From NCBI GenBank assembly GCA_029962745.1, contig CM057157.1:26353953-26417952 (forward strand): a stretch of 64,000 nucleotides of DNA, read 5' to 3'. The position numbers and the translations under genes are program-made. Below are positions 11,191 through 22,751 of this stretch, piece by piece (within the stretch, counting starts at the first letter, position 1; each line of letters starts with the position of its first letter). Under the pieces are notes generated by a model. That model was not told the DNA's origin. It worked only from the letters and a program-made list of their open reading frames with translations, and did no database searches. Source of the stretch: Echinometra lucunter (taxonomy: Eukaryota > Echinodermata > Echinoidea > Camarodonta > Echinometridae).

Positions 11191-11635
11191 TAAGTCTGCC
11201 CAGTTTCTTTCACATACTACAAATAGAAGATGGACATATATACGTTTGTACAGCGTGTATGGCAATATCCCATTCGTTACTGTTCCATACGAAGGGCTCA
11301 ACGTTAACAGGTGCCCTTGTCACTCAACACTTGGGTGAGTCAGGCCACCTAAATCTGGGTTCAAACACCTCAAATTGAACAATTTTAACACAGGACCCAA
11401 TACACACGAGCTTGGAATTTCAATATGGACCTCTACAGTGTGTGGATCCCTGTCGTACGTTATCATTCCACAAATATCTTGTCAATCATTGGTTAAAAGT
11501 TGAATGCCTCCCTGTAAACCACAACTCTACCAGGTTTGAAAGGATATCTCTTGGAGTAATGAAATAAATGTGAAATAACCTACACTTCAAAAAATAGTAT
11601 GGGTCACTCCATTATTTTGCAATGTTTCATATTAA
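11191..11635. other. No feature recognised
   Basis: Unique-looking sequence with no open frame, repeat border or RNA gene that I can support. Confidence 0.35.
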
Positions 11636-12041
11636 CATTCGTGACAGAGGTCCACATTTTGTGGTTTGACCTAATTACTTTTGATGCAGAGCCCTAAAAA
11701 TTATACCAAATACATGAGCAGGAAGAGCAAAAAATTCTACACAAACTGCGTCCATTTTGGTTGCGTCAATATTCTATGTTTGATGCTTAAAATTTTTAAA
11801 GGAAAATAAGCATTAAAATCCTTAAATTGGCAATGTGATAGAAAGTTTAAAATCACCGTTTTCCCCTGCAAATTGGCAACTTTTTTGACTTCTCATCATA
11901 ATTTCTGTCAACTTATATTCATTTCAGATACATGACGTTTTATAAGAAAAACGTAGCAATAAAATAAAAATGTTGGTGTTGCCAATTTGAAGAACAGAAG
12001 CTGATCAAATTAGGCTTCAAATAATTCCTGTCACGAATGGG
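11636..12041 (+). mobile_element. piggyBac-like MITE, copy 2
   Basis: TTAA at 11632-11635 and 12042-12045 flanks a 406-bp element. Its right end is the intact CTGTCACGAATGGG; the left end has lost two C (CATTCGTGACAG). The body matches the copies at 17065, 24866 and 37183. Confidence 0.85.
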
Positions 12042-12900
12042 TTAAATGACAGTAACTATAATTACCTCGAAGTATATGTCTTTATATTGCAAAACATGTG
12101 CAGCAAAAATTTGCATACTTGATATTAGATTTGTAATATACATTACCATGCATTGCACAACATATTATTGTTTAATTCCTTATATGACCTTTGTTTCAAA
12201 ATACCGTTTCAAGATTTGAAAACCTAAAATCTTCAATATGATACCCAATTTAATGCAAATTATCAAAATTGAAAGTACACTTACACTGTAACAGAAAATA
12301 TTGAAGAAAACTGTTTAGTATTAATAAAATGAGATTGTTTAACCATTTTTTTAAATGTTATAAATACATTTCATTCTGCGATTTCACAAGAACCACAACC
12401 AGGGAGATGAAAAATGAAAAAATATGGTAGCTTCTTTGGTGAATCAATTGCTTTTGTGCCAAAAATAAATTCACAAGGTGAGCACCCCCAGCACTAAAAA
12501 TGTTTCTCTGTTAACCCTGTTTTTAAGGATTGCTTCTGTTTTCTTGTTCGTAATAACTGAGTTGAATCATTAACCTAACTTAAATTTTACTTGTTTTCTC
12601 TTTTTCATCTTAAACTTCAAGAATTTAGAAATATATGGAATTTTACTTGTTTTCTTTTTGTTTTGCTTATATATATTACAAAGTGCATAGAGGAACCCTT
12701 TTGTTCTTTATTCTTTGCATTTATATGCAGATCAATCTTTATTGCTATTATTGTCATGTCATTATTTAATTATGGTACTATTTTTTTCATTCTTTTTTTT
12801 TATTATTATCAAATTATGGCAAAAACGAATATTCATTTTATGTACATGCATACTTGCCTTTTTCAAAACTGCATGACTATGAAGGGCATGTGCAGAATTT
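12042..12900. other. AT-rich stretch without recognised feature
   Basis: A long T-rich open stretch at 12591-12902 reads as a hydrophobic peptide, but it lacks splice context and codon structure. Confidence 0.35.
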
Positions 12901-13152
12901 GAGGGTTTAGGCAACAAAGGGCTATCTGTATTTTCGGTCAAAATGAGATATCAAAATTAAAATGATCCAGTAGAGACCAGGAACCCGTTGGTAATAATGG
13001 TTTCTACAGCAAACTTTGCTACAGCTGGGCATCACCCCAAATAGATATGGCTATCTGCTTAAAACTGCAGTGTGTCAGTGCAACAAATCTTTATTTCAAG
13101 AAATATCAAAATTGCCAAAAATGCAGATAGCCCTTTGTTGCATTCAACCCTC
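12901..13152. mobile_element. GAGGGTTTA-end MITE, copy 2
   Basis: Ends GAGGGTTTAGGCAACAAAGG and (inverted) CTTTGTTGCATTCAACCCTC. The body shares GGTTTCTACAGCAAACTTTG with copies at 7317 and 21705. Non-coding. Confidence 0.8.
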
Positions 13153-13336
13153 GAGATGTATTTCACTATGTTTTGAAACTATATGCTTACAGAAAAATGA
13201 CAGTCACCAAGCATAGAGTTTGGTCAAGCTTCTGGGATGCACTACAGACTGAAAAGCAAATTCATTGTTGATAACAATGGCTCCCAATGCATTCAACATG
13301 GTACAAAACAGTAGAAAAAACGTACAAGTAACTCAC

Positions 13337-13468
13337 CGGCATGTCTACTCTGGTGTCAATTCCATGCTGGGTTAGACAGGCACTCCCCTCTGGGATCACA
13401 CTGATACTGTACCCCTGCTGAACATAATGCACCCCTGTAGCTGCGCTAAGACATGAGCAGGACTACCT
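13337..13468 (-). pseudogene. Decayed copy of the Cys-rich exon
   Basis: On the minus strand this segment aligns with the exon at 15391-15576 up to its donor. It keeps the motif CSAGVQYQCDPRGEC (the functional-looking exon has CRAGIQYRCDPTAEC) and a perfect GTGAGT donor. In the homologous frame there is a TAG upstream of the motif and a TGA downstream, so it does not encode the module intact. It lies in the right place to be a duplicated downstream exon of the same gene. An alternative reading in another frame is open for about 40 codons. Confidence 0.5.
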
Positions 13469-13624
13469 GCTGCAGGTTACTCTGTGATGCCCGACTAGGC
13501 TCCAAATCCCCAATTGAAGAATGCTTCCTGTTTGAAAAAAATCACCCAAATGATTATGATGATGAGGAAGAGATTGGCAAGCAATCTGAAACAGGTACAT
13601 GTATACTAATACTATAAAGACTTA

Positions 13625-14095
13625 AATGAATTAAATTAAATTCATTTTATTTCCAGCACTAGGTAGTAAAAACATATAAAATGTAGAAAATACAATGACA
13701 TGTGACATGTATCACAAATTACATATCACAGAATAAGAAAAGACAAGAAAAATACATGAAAACAAACATACAAATAGACAATTAATCATCTAGTACTTGG
13801 AAAGGGGTAACAAAGCAAATTTGCTTGTTGGAATTATCCCCTCAAATGATCATGATATAAAGTTGTAGGGGGGGGGGTCGTTTACACATTTATTAATATC
13901 GAAGGCCTAAGAAGAGAGTTGCATTTTGAAGAACAAATGTTTTTCAAAATTCCTTTTGAAGCTTTGGAGTGATGCAGAAGTTTTTAAATCATTACTCAAC
14001 CCATTCCAGGGAACCTGCCCTCTAATGATTTTTTTTGCCCTAGAGCTGTTTTAAAATATATGCTATGAAGTTGTTGTGAGCTCCTGGTATTATAA
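13625..14095 (-). mobile_element. 3' end of a CR1/L2-like LINE, minus strand
   Basis: On the minus strand 13909-14033 encodes the usual tail of a CR1/L2-type polymerase ORF: VPWNGLSNDLKTSASLQ, then FKRNFEKHLFF, then a stop. A 3' untranslated part follows and ends in an AATTAA-rich tail near 13630. The 5' part is missing or beyond a frameshift upstream of about 14040. A G9 run near 13868 sits in the untranslated part. Dead fragment. Confidence 0.65.
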
Positions 14096-14203
14096 TTATG
14101 AACAGCATCATTAGTAAACATGTAAAATCGCAATACACTACGGTGTCTGTAGCTCAAATATCTCCTGAACAGAAAGGAGTCAAACTAGCCCAATTTGGAG
14201 TTA

Positions 14204-14750
14204 AAGGAGAATGCAACCCAGACATCAGTGTGCTTCCAGTTCATGAAGAAGAACAAAAAGAGCAAAATCGGACAATCTGTTCAAGAGTTATGAACTTTGA
14301 AAGTTTAAGTAAATCCTTATTATGGGGATCCTTGAGTTGGCAACTTTGCCAGCATCTGTGATGTCATCGTGGTCAACTCTCCATTCATTTTGTACACAGA
14401 ATTTCACATTTTCTTCATTTTCAAGAAAAATAGAAATTTGTTAGATTTATTGTTTGAGTATGACATGGCTACATCAATTCTGCAAGCATTTTGGAAAGAA
14501 TTTGTTGATTCCTGACTTGGAATTTCATATAAATCAATTTTTTTGAAAATTTATGCACAAAATGAATGGAAGTTGTCGACGATGACATCACAGATGCTGG
14601 CAAAGTTGCCAACTCAAGGATCCCTCTTACTGAAACTTTCAAAATTCATAATTTAACAGATTATCCAATTTTCTCAAATTTTCATTGTTTACTCTTCTTG
14701 GTCATCTCCATTCATTAAGAGCACACTGATGCCTGGGTTTCATTCTCCTT
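14204..14750. mobile_element. TA-flanked long-inverted-repeat MITE
   Basis: The inverted ends run about 190 bases. Both begin AAGGAGAATG, share CATCAGTGTGCT, and share GGATCCTTGAGTTGGCAACT plus CAGCATCTGTGATGTCATCG. TA flanks both sides (14202-14203 and 14751-14752). Non-coding; Tc1/mariner-type by its target site. Confidence 0.8.
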
Positions 14751-15390
14751 TAAAATTGCTGGTTGGCACAGGTTTCATAATATTCAGCTTCAGTTTCAAA
14801 GTAGCATGATGAAATAATGTAGTTAAGAGAAGGCTAAAAAACTATATTCAAAATGAACTTGATACAGTGTAACTTTCAAATTCATAATGTGCAAACTTCT
14901 GCTGATATGTGTTCCAACTGTTGAGTTATTAACAACCAAATTCACCAAATTTTGTCTCAAACAGGCATATGTACACTTCCATAGGGATTCATGAATTACA
15001 AAAATAAGAATATCTTGAAAACCTTAGGAAATCAGCCAACTTTGTTTATTCCCATTCAGAATAGCAAAATCTGCAGAAAATGCACATTTTGATAAGGAGA
15101 ACAAACCTTATGAAGAATGCCCTACTTTGGCAAAAGGAAGCAAGTGACAAAAGTTACATTTTCTGTAAAAGAGTTATTTGTACTGACGTCAATGGAATTT
15201 CATCATGTCTTACCTAACATATCTCTCAGCAGGATGAGTGTTTATGCATAAAATTTTGCCTGGAACATGTGGAAGAGCATTATATAAAAGAAGAAAACAT
15301 AAATAACTCAGATTTGGTTGGTATGTCTTTTGCTTCCTTTTGCCAAAGTAAAGTTTTGACTTATGTAACAATTAATGCTTCAATCCTCAC
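14751..15390 (-). other. Probable intron sequence
   Basis: AT-rich DNA between the Cys-rich exon and its decayed copy. No repeat border or exon recognised. Confidence 0.35.
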
Positions 15391-15576
15391 CTGTACGGCA
15401 ATCTTTTGGGTTGACTCTATGCTTGTTTATAAAGCTGCACTCCGCTGTAGGATCACACCGATACTGTATCCCTGCACGACATCCCAGCTGCAGATGTGGA
15501 CATGAATGGGCCTTGCAACGCTTGCCAAGGGGTGCCTTCATTTTGGTGTAGACCTTGCCCAAGGGACACATGATTG
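15391..15576 (-). CDS. Cys-rich exon of a predicted secreted protein
   Basis: Acceptor TTTTTTTTACAG and donor ACAG|GTGAGG bound a 186-bp exon that is phase 1 at both sides, so it could be duplicated or skipped without shifting frame. It encodes about 62 residues with seven cysteines: an IMCPLGKVYTKMK start, then CKAHSCPHLQLGC and CRAGIQYRCDPTAEC, ending NPKDCRT. The phase joins the signal-peptide exon at 17870-18074. The cysteine spacing in the second half (C-x7-C-x5-C-x12-C) resembles, loosely, the terminal exon at 41466-41624. It is not a domain I can name. An extracellular disulfide-rich module is the natural inference. Confidence 0.6.
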
Positions 15577-15734
15577 CTGTAAAAAAAAGATATGAATAAA
15601 AGAGGTAATAATGATGAAGATGATGAAACCAATGAGATTTGTATGTCAAATAAGAATAATAATGCAGGACATGAGCTCATTCTTTTGCTCCTTTTGTATA
15701 AAACATTAAAATAGTGGATGCAATTGTTGTATGT

Positions 15735-15744
15735 GTGAGAAAAG

Positions 15745-15782
<38 letters not shown>

Positions 15783-16135
15783 AAGGGAGTGTTGTGGATG
15801 TATGAGGAGAGAGATAGGTAGAGAGAAAGAGATAGTGAGAGAGATAGGGAGAGAGAAAGAGATAGTGAGAGAGGCGGGGAGAGAGAGATAGTGAGAGAGA
15901 TGGGGAGAGAGAAAGAGATAGTGAGAGAGATGGGGAGAAAGAAAGAGATAGTGAGAGAGATGGGGAGAAAGAAAGAGATAGTGAGAGAGAGATGGGGAGA
16001 AAGAAAGAGATAGTGAGAGAGATGGGGAGAGAGAAAGAGATAGTGAGAGAGATGGGGAGAAAGAAAGAAATGTGAGAGAGGGGGAGAAAGTGAGAGAAAG
16101 AGACTGAGAGAGGAGAAAGAAAAAGTGTGCAGATT
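15735..16135. repeat. GA-rich minisatellite
   Basis: Tandem units of the type GAGAGATAGTGAGAGAGATGGGGA with AAGAAA variants fill about 400 bp. Long open frames through it are repeat artefacts. It lies in the intron between the exons at 17870 and 15391. Confidence 0.85.
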
Positions 16136-17064
16136 TTATGAGAGGAAAGAAGAGGCAAGAGAAGGTGTGTGGGTGAACATAAGCAAGGAGAGAGATGGAG
16201 GGGGATCAGAAATATGCAGTGCATTTGTGCAAAAGGGAGGGGAAGAGAGCAGTTGGTGGGTGTGTGTGGGAGGGTGCATAAGGGTGTGTGTGTATGTGGA
16301 TGAAAGGCAGAGAAGACAATGGGGGAAGAAACAAAGTGAATGAGGAGAAAGAGAAAGAGAGGTAGAAAAAGAATAGAGCATTTCAGGCTGTAGGTGGTGT
16401 ATGATGAAGAAAGTAGATCAAGCAGATTGGTATCAAATACCCCTTTGATAGAATTTTAAAAATTGATTTGATTTAACTTGATTTAATATCAAGTAGACCA
16501 TCACAACATTCCCCCAAAGACATCAATTTTGGCAAAATGAAAAAAAGGAGAGGAATTTTCAGAAAGGACATAAGATGATTTTCCTTCATAAAGTTTCTTA
16601 ATTTACATGTATACAAAACCAATCGGCTGTATCAATCACTCAATGCTTCATGTTTAGGAGTTAACTGAATGAATATTTCCAGATTAACTATATAGCTACT
16701 AATATAGGCATTCATCTTCTAAATTATCCGTCTCAAAACCATACACTTTTCTTTAGCATGTTTAGTCTTACATTTACTCCCTCTCCAACCAATGTAAATT
16801 CATTTCCAAAAATCCAACGTCAAAGGTGCCTCAAAAATGTCCTAATATTGCAATACTACATGGTGTGCCATACTAATCAACTCATTAATTGTGGGCATCA
16901 ACAGAAAATCAAGACAAATGACATTTTATATATTACAAGTTTCAAAATTTATGATTCCTAGTTTTATAATCCAGTTTTTCTCCCATATTTCTGCTTTCGC
17001 TAAAATGAACATGTTATAGACCACTATGATAAATGGCCATCAAGAAGGGTAGAACATCACTCAA
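16136..17064 (-). other. Probable intron, purine-rich then AT-rich
   Basis: Purine-rich up to about 16380, then AT-rich with no recognised element. Confidence 0.35.
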
Positions 17065-17471
17065 CCAATTCGCAACAGAGGTCCATATTCTGTGGTTTGG
17101 CCAAATATCTTTTGATGCAAAGCCTTAAAAATAATACCAAATATATGAGCAGAAAAAGCAAAAAAATCTACACAAACTGTATCCATTTTGGTTGTGTCAA
17201 TATTCGTCGTTTGATGCTGAAATTTTTTAAAGGAAAATAATCATTAAAATCCTTAAATTGGCAATGTGATAGAAGGTTTAAAGTCATCGTTTTCCCCTGC
17301 AAATTGGCAACTTTTTGACTTTTCATCATTATTTCTGTCAATTTATATTCATTTCATATACATGAAGTTTTATATGAAAAATGTAGTAATAAAATAAGAA
17401 TGTTGGTGTTACCAATTTGAAGAATAAAAGCTGATCAAATTAGGCTTTAAATAATTCCTGTCACGAATGGG
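17065..17471 (+). mobile_element. piggyBac-like MITE, copy 3
   Basis: The right end is intact (CTGTCACGAATGGG, then TTAA at 17472-17475). The left end is mutated: TCAA then CCAATTCGCAACAG. Same body as the other copies. Confidence 0.85.
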
Positions 17472-17869
17472 TTAATGATGAGGTTAGTTATAAATCACCT
17501 CTTATTATCAATGTGAGGAATGCGATTCAATTGATTAAAAATAATTAACATGAGCATCAAAAGGAAATTAGCAAGCAAAGTATAAATTAATAGCTAGTAT
17601 GAAAATGACTTTTTTGACAAAATATTCTAGTTAAAATGACACATGATACATAATTTCATGGGTAATGCCATTATTGATTTTCCTCATTAGAAAATAGAAA
17701 TAACAGTTCTGTAGTTTCACAGCTGTACACAAGCATCTACCAAGTCTTTATCCATAAAAATTAAAAAAATAAATGTTTAGCAAAGAAGGTTCACTTTTCT
17801 GATATAAGATTGAATTAGACAGTCACCTTATACTTAAAAATAGCTTCAAAGAATCAACATATCACTTAC
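17472..17869 (-). other. Probable intron sequence
   Basis: AT-rich sequence between the MITE and the donor of the signal-peptide exon. Nothing recognised. Confidence 0.35.
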
Positions 17870-18074
17870 ATTCTATATTGACAAGTTCTACGTCGGCTGG
17901 AAGAAAAGGCAGGCTACGATGACATCTTAGGCGTTGCCTTCTGGTTAGCCTTGCCCAGATCCAGCAACCTGCCGAAAACAACATGGCAGCCAAAATTACC
18001 AAATGGCGCGCTAGCATCGACCACTCCTTTGCCTTGGCTTGCGTGATGCACAACCAACTTAGCATTTTAATCAT
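17870..18074 (-). CDS. Signal-peptide exon of a predicted secreted protein
   Basis: First coding exon on the minus strand, ending at a GTAAGT donor in phase 1, which fits the exon at 15391-15576 and makes Ser at the junction. Three in-frame ATGs exist. The one at 18017 gives the best signal peptide (MLARHLVILAAMLFSAGCWI then WARL), followed by a basic stretch (TRRQRLRC) and a spacer (SLPFLPADVELVNIE). The upstream ATG at 18074 would add 19 residues and could make a signal anchor instead. With the next exon it gives at least about 110 residues of a small Cys-rich secreted or type II membrane protein. Later exons are not certain. Confidence 0.55.
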
Positions 18075-18721
18075 AACTGCTCTACCAGAACAATGACAAA
18101 GCACCCGACATTAAAATACCTTAGCCGTAACAAACCCTTGCATTTCTTATCATGCCTATGTTAACCCCTTCTGACGACACGGTTCTCGCGCTCCGGATAA
18201 CTCCTAACATTCACCTGTTCAACAACTCAATAGCCGCTCTCTTAAGGAATTAATTCACTTTGCATACATTAGTTTTTGTTACGTTTGGAAAGCTTTTGAG
18301 GCATCAGAGCAACTTTTATGCAAGAAGAATGCATTCATTAGTAAACAGGGCTGTTCTACCCATAGAGGATCTCTATTGTTCTACCACACCTTTTCTCTCC
18401 CTCTCGCTCTACTTCTTTCCTCATCCTCTCTCTCTCTCTCTTGTTTTCTCTCCTGGGGATCATTGAGGCCTAGTCCACGTAAATCATTTCTGAAAAGCAC
18501 GCTAAACGGGGATAAAGTAGGACGGAAGTAGGGGTGATTTTAACATACCCTAAACAGAGAAATAATGTATTACATATCCGATTTTTATACCCTTTAACGG
18601 GGATTTTATGCAAGGATTGCATCATAATCTCCTACTTTAATAATATTTTCCCGGATTTTCCTGATTTTGATACTTTCAGTTAAGCGTAATGTTGATATTT
18701 TTCATCAATCTAGGATACAAG
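18075..18721. other. Upstream region of the 18.1-kb minus-strand gene
   Basis: Somewhat CpG-richer near 18160-18240 than its surroundings, then CT-rich (18390-18450). It may hold the promoter, but no defined site is recognised. 18480-18710 reads like old repeat DNA without clear borders. Confidence 0.3.
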
Positions 18722-19369
18722 CAGTGGCGGCACCAAGGGGGGGGGGGGGGCATTTCCCCCCCCCCTCTCAGAAGCTTTGCCCCCCCCCCCAGTTGCCCCC
18801 CAGAAATTTTGAGGACTGAAAAGAAAAATTATACAGTAATTTGTAAATAAGTAGATGTTGTCATAAGCATCATATTCATGAGCTGTGCAGTGCTCTAAAA
18901 TACCATTTTCCGCTCTTCAAAACTTCGATTGAAAACAAAAAAAAGTGCTTATTTTTGGCTCGCTCGCTTCGCTCGCTTGCCATATTTTTAAATTTCTTTT
19001 CTAAAATGCGATTAAAAACAAGAAAAGTAGCCATTTTAGGCTTGCTCGCTTCGCTCGCTCATCATATTTCAGAATATTTATTCGAAAATGTGATTAAAAA
19101 CCAAAAAAGCGGTTATTTTTTGTTCGCTCGCTCGCAAAATTGATATTAAAATGTGTGTAAGAGGAAAAAAAACCCCCCAAAATTCAATAATTCCCCCCCC
19201 CCCCCCACTCCTCAAAGTGGATTTACGCCGGCGACTAGAACTCGCGCTTCACGCTCGATTTTTCCATACACGCAAAAAAAAAAAATTGACTGCCCCTGCC
19301 CCCCAACATTTTCTTTTGCCCTCCATTTGCCCCCCCCCCCCCACTTTAACAATCCTGGTGCCGCCACTG
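18722..19369. mobile_element. hAT-like element with exact 8-bp target duplication
   Basis: Inverted ends CAGTGGCGGCACCA and TGGTGCCGCCACTG are flanked by GATACAAG at 18714-18721 and 19370-19377. CA…TG termini with 8-bp duplication match hAT. The 648 bp hold no transposase. Inside are G/C runs and three copies of words like GCTCGCTTCGCTCGC (near 18961, 19046 and 19123). Confidence 0.85.
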
Positions 19370-19629
19370 GATACAAGTAAACCCGGTACGTCCAAAAAGG
19401 GTTGGGGGAATGTCCATAAACTAGAACATGCACATTTTTTGTCGAAAACAAATTTCAAGCATTTATGTCGCCTTTTATGTCACTTATGTCACCAAAATTT
19501 TCACTCGAGCTTTTGTCATATCTCCTCATCAATGATAAATTTGAATTTGACCAGCCTTCAATGCAAATATGTTTCACATAATTATGTGTATTGAGGGCAT
19601 GCACTGATAAGAGAAAGAAAATGCCTTTC

Positions 19630-19758
19630 GGTTACAGCTCGTTATTCCGAAGGTTCCTTATTCCGAAGGTTCGGAATAACGAACCTTATTTCATTTTCGG
19701 ACTAACGAACATTTAGGTATACACGCATTTGCGTGTTTCGAAATAACGAACATCACCC
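19630..19758. repeat. Nested palindrome repeat, copy B (short)
   Basis: Starts GGTTACAG and ends ACATCACCC like the longer copies, but has only a few GTTATTCCGAAGGTTC-type words between. Confidence 0.75.
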
Positions 19759-19914
19759 GTTATGGTTTATGCCACTAATATCCTTACTTTATGAGAATGA
19801 AAATATGGAAATATGGAAATATGAATCAATGACATCGATACGGGAGCACCGAGGGCATCATGATGATGGGCCTTCGGTCAAATGCCAGAAAGAGCTAAAA
19901 GAAACTTCAAGGAT

Positions 19915-19918
19915 AGAA

Positions 19919-19949
<31 letters not shown>

Positions 19950-19974
19950 TAGATAGATAGAGAGAGAGAGATAA

Positions 19975-20052
<78 letters not shown>
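19915..20052. repeat. (GA)n and (GATA)n microsatellite
   Basis: GA runs alternate with GATAGATA blocks. Confidence 0.9.
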
Positions 20053-20057
<5 letters not shown>

Positions 20058-20539
20058 GCGAAGTAAGTAGATGGACTGAGAGGGAATGTCGGAGATAAAG
20101 CAAATCAGAGGGGAAAGAACGAGGTCACATACTCGCAGAAAAGTTGCTTAAAAATCATTAGGTTGGTTACTAAACGATAAAACACCCAAACACAGATTTA
20201 AGCATTTAATGATGATATTGAAAAGTGACTTCAATTTTTCTTCTTCAAAGATATTCAAAAGCATTGGGATGTCATTATCAAGCAAACATTCCGGTGACAA
20301 CTTGTATCCATACAGAGGACAAATTCTTCCAGCCCCACCAAAAAAAAATCTGCCTTTCCTTTTTTGAACCCAATAATTTTTTTTTCCAGGTACACTAGTT
20401 TCATATTTTTTCTTCAACATTGAACGAGGCCCGGCATATCACTTTATGGCTCTTTTTTCCAAAAAGGGGTTTCAAAGTATACTAGTTAAAAACAAAGCAA
20501 AATAAAACCAAATCAAACAACAAACAAATGATAATAGTA
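20053..20539. other. No feature recognised
   Basis: AT-rich sequence with several poly-A/T runs; no gene signature. Confidence 0.35.
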
Positions 20540-21530
20540 ATAAAGAGGTCGCTTTTCAGGGTTTTTGAGAATCCAGCTTGAATATCGCCCAATACATTGG
20601 GAAAAAGGGAGTATTGGGGAAATTTTCATGAGAATAGAAAAAAGCACATTTCAGGTAAAAGTTGCAGAGGTTAGCTGTTTCATTTTTTATTTTTTTTCTC
20701 GAGATTCTTCCAAAGGGTTTGATTTTGGCTCGTTTTCTTGAGTCAATTAACAACAATAATGAACCTGGTTCGGTCATGAGAGACCCTGATCCACTCAAAA
20801 AAGGGTTTTTTAAAGGAAAATTTACTTTTGGCAAAATGGCAGGAGTACGTTCATCAACTCTGGAAAGAATCAAAACAAAAATAAAAAACAACAACAAATA
20901 ATAATTGAAAGGGTAGAGTTCGCTTTTATTTACACACAATAGCAATGGCCTTGGTTAAATGTAAAGAGGGTTTCTGGCAGATTTCGTGAAAACTGACAAT
21001 TGTCATTTTGGGCAAAAATAGCAAGAGGGTTCCTTAATACATGTATTGGAAAAAATATAAAATTTTCTCATAATTCATTTAAAGTGTTGATTTTTGCCTT
21101 TCATTGGTGAACCTGAGCAATTGCATCCGTTCCTTGTTGAGGTTTTGGGGAGATTTCTGGATCCATTTTTTTTGGCCATAACGGTAAGTTCATCAGTCTG
21201 GGAAAACATTGACATTTTCAAAATTCTTTTTAAAAAGAGTTTTGATTTTGGTTTGTTTTCATTGATGAACAATATCAATGGCCCTAGTTAGCTGAAAAGG
21301 GGGTCTTTGCAAGATTTTGGAAAAATTGAAGAAAATGGCAAGTTAGATACTTTGAGCAAAATTAGTAAATTTTCAAAATTCTTACAAGGATTGATTCGGA
21401 TTTGTTTTCATCGATCACAACGACGGTGGACCTGGTTTGCCATTAAAAAAAAGGTGTTCCTCTGAGATTTGTGAGAAAATGAAAAATGCCCACTTTTGGC
21501 AAAAAGGCAAGAGGTTAATCCTAGCAAAAA
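20540..21530. repeat. Degenerate tandem repeat, units near 150-200 bp
   Basis: The phrase GATTTTGGCTCGTTTTC followed by an AACAATAATGAACCTGG-like string recurs in diverged form near 20720, 21240 and 21395, along with GGCAAAATGGCA-type words. The units are far apart in sequence, so this is an old array. Confidence 0.5.
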
Positions 21531-21704
21531 ATAAAGAAATAAACATGTTTAAAGTATAAAACTCACATGTTTCTTGAGATTTCCCGTTAACCTGCAATTT
21601 CATTGACCTCTATGAACTTTGACCGATGTGACTCAATATCTACTCAGGTCGTCTTCCTGTGGTGATACATACTGACATCGCGTTGAAGTTCATACCTTAA
21701 TTTC

Positions 21705-21957
21705 GAGGGTTTAATGCAACAAAGGGCTATCTGCATTTTTTATTTGAATGAGATTTCAAAATTAAAATCATCCAGTAGAGACCAGGAACCCATCGGTAAC
21801 AATAGTTTCTACAGCAAACTTTGCTACAGCTGGGTATCACCCAAAATAGATATGGCTATCTGCTTTAAACTGCAGTGTGTCAGTGCAACAAATTTTTATT
21901 TCAAGATTTATCAAAATTGCCAAAAATGCAGATAGCCCTTTGTTGCACTAGACGCTC
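21705..21957. mobile_element. GAGGGTTTA-end MITE, copy 3
   Basis: Ends GAGGGTTTAATGCAACAAAG and inverted CTTTGTTGCACTAGACGCTC. The inner end AATGCAGATAGCCC is shared on both sides, giving an inverted repeat of about 38 bases. Confidence 0.8.
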
Positions 21958-22019
21958 GAATTGTTCCTGAGGAAAAAACGAAAAAATGGGACAGACGGAT
22001 GGACGGGCGGATGACTCAT

Positions 22020-22193
22020 GGGGTGTTGCAAGAAAATTGCAATCGATTGCAAATAATTGCTAATTTTGAAACAAAAATTCTGATTGGCTCAGGATCTGCC
22101 CTTTTAAGAAGACATGCTCGCAACAATGATTTTGATTGGGCAGTGACAATCAGTTGCAACTTGCAATCGATTGCAACTTTCTTGCAACACCCC
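22020..22193. mobile_element. Small foldback MITE
   Basis: Inverted arms GGGGTGTTGCAAGAAA / TTTCTTGCAACACCCC, extended by TTGCAATCGATTGCAA on both sides. The total is 174 bp with a short unrelated centre (…CTGATTGGCTCAGG…). Confidence 0.75.
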
Positions 22194-22751
22194 ATCAGAA
22201 ACATAATGTCTACGGTACTATCTTTGGTAGGCAGAGGCATAAAAAGCAGACAATGAAAAATGAGCACTAGCAGAGAGACAAAGAGATAAGGAAGCAAGGG
22301 AGAGTGAAAAGAGTAAGATAAGGACCAAGTGCAACAAAGATGATGGCAATGATGACAAAAAATAACATATTCAAATTCAAACAATTTATTTCTTTTTATA
22401 AATCCTGACATAAATCAACAAAAGCTTTAAAAAAGCAAAAACAAAAACAAGATGATATTAACCTATGAGAAGATCATAATAAGACATGAAGACAAATTAA
22501 ATCAAGTTTTTTTTGGGGGGGGGGAGGGGAACGTAAAGGTACAAGTACAATTAAAGCAAAATCAATATTGCACAAAAATAATATGAAAACAAAAGGAAGA
22601 GGAGAGAGAGAGAGAAAAAAAGAGGGGACAGACAGGCAGACGAGTGACAGCAAGTAGGAAAGAGAGAAGAAGGGAAGACATGAGATAGAAGGAAGGAAGC
22701 AGAACAATGGGGGGGGGGGGGGAGTAAGGGGTGAGGAGGGGGTAAAGGGGA
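22194..22751. other. Purine-rich and AT-rich stretch
   Basis: G runs near 22513 and 22709, and GA-rich blocks near 22600 and 22660. No gene recognised. Confidence 0.4.

Noticed and set aside
13016..13216. Plus-strand open frame of 66 codons
   Set aside because: Lies mostly within the MITE at 12901-13152.
15706..16224. 172-codon minus-strand open frame
   Set aside because: It is a Ser/Leu/Pro-rich reading of a GA minisatellite, not a gene.
20556..20945. 129-codon minus-strand open frame
   Set aside because: Reads across a degenerate tandem array; no family likeness.
22016..22411. 131-codon minus-strand open frame
   Set aside because: Starts in a foldback MITE and runs through low-complexity sequence without splice context.
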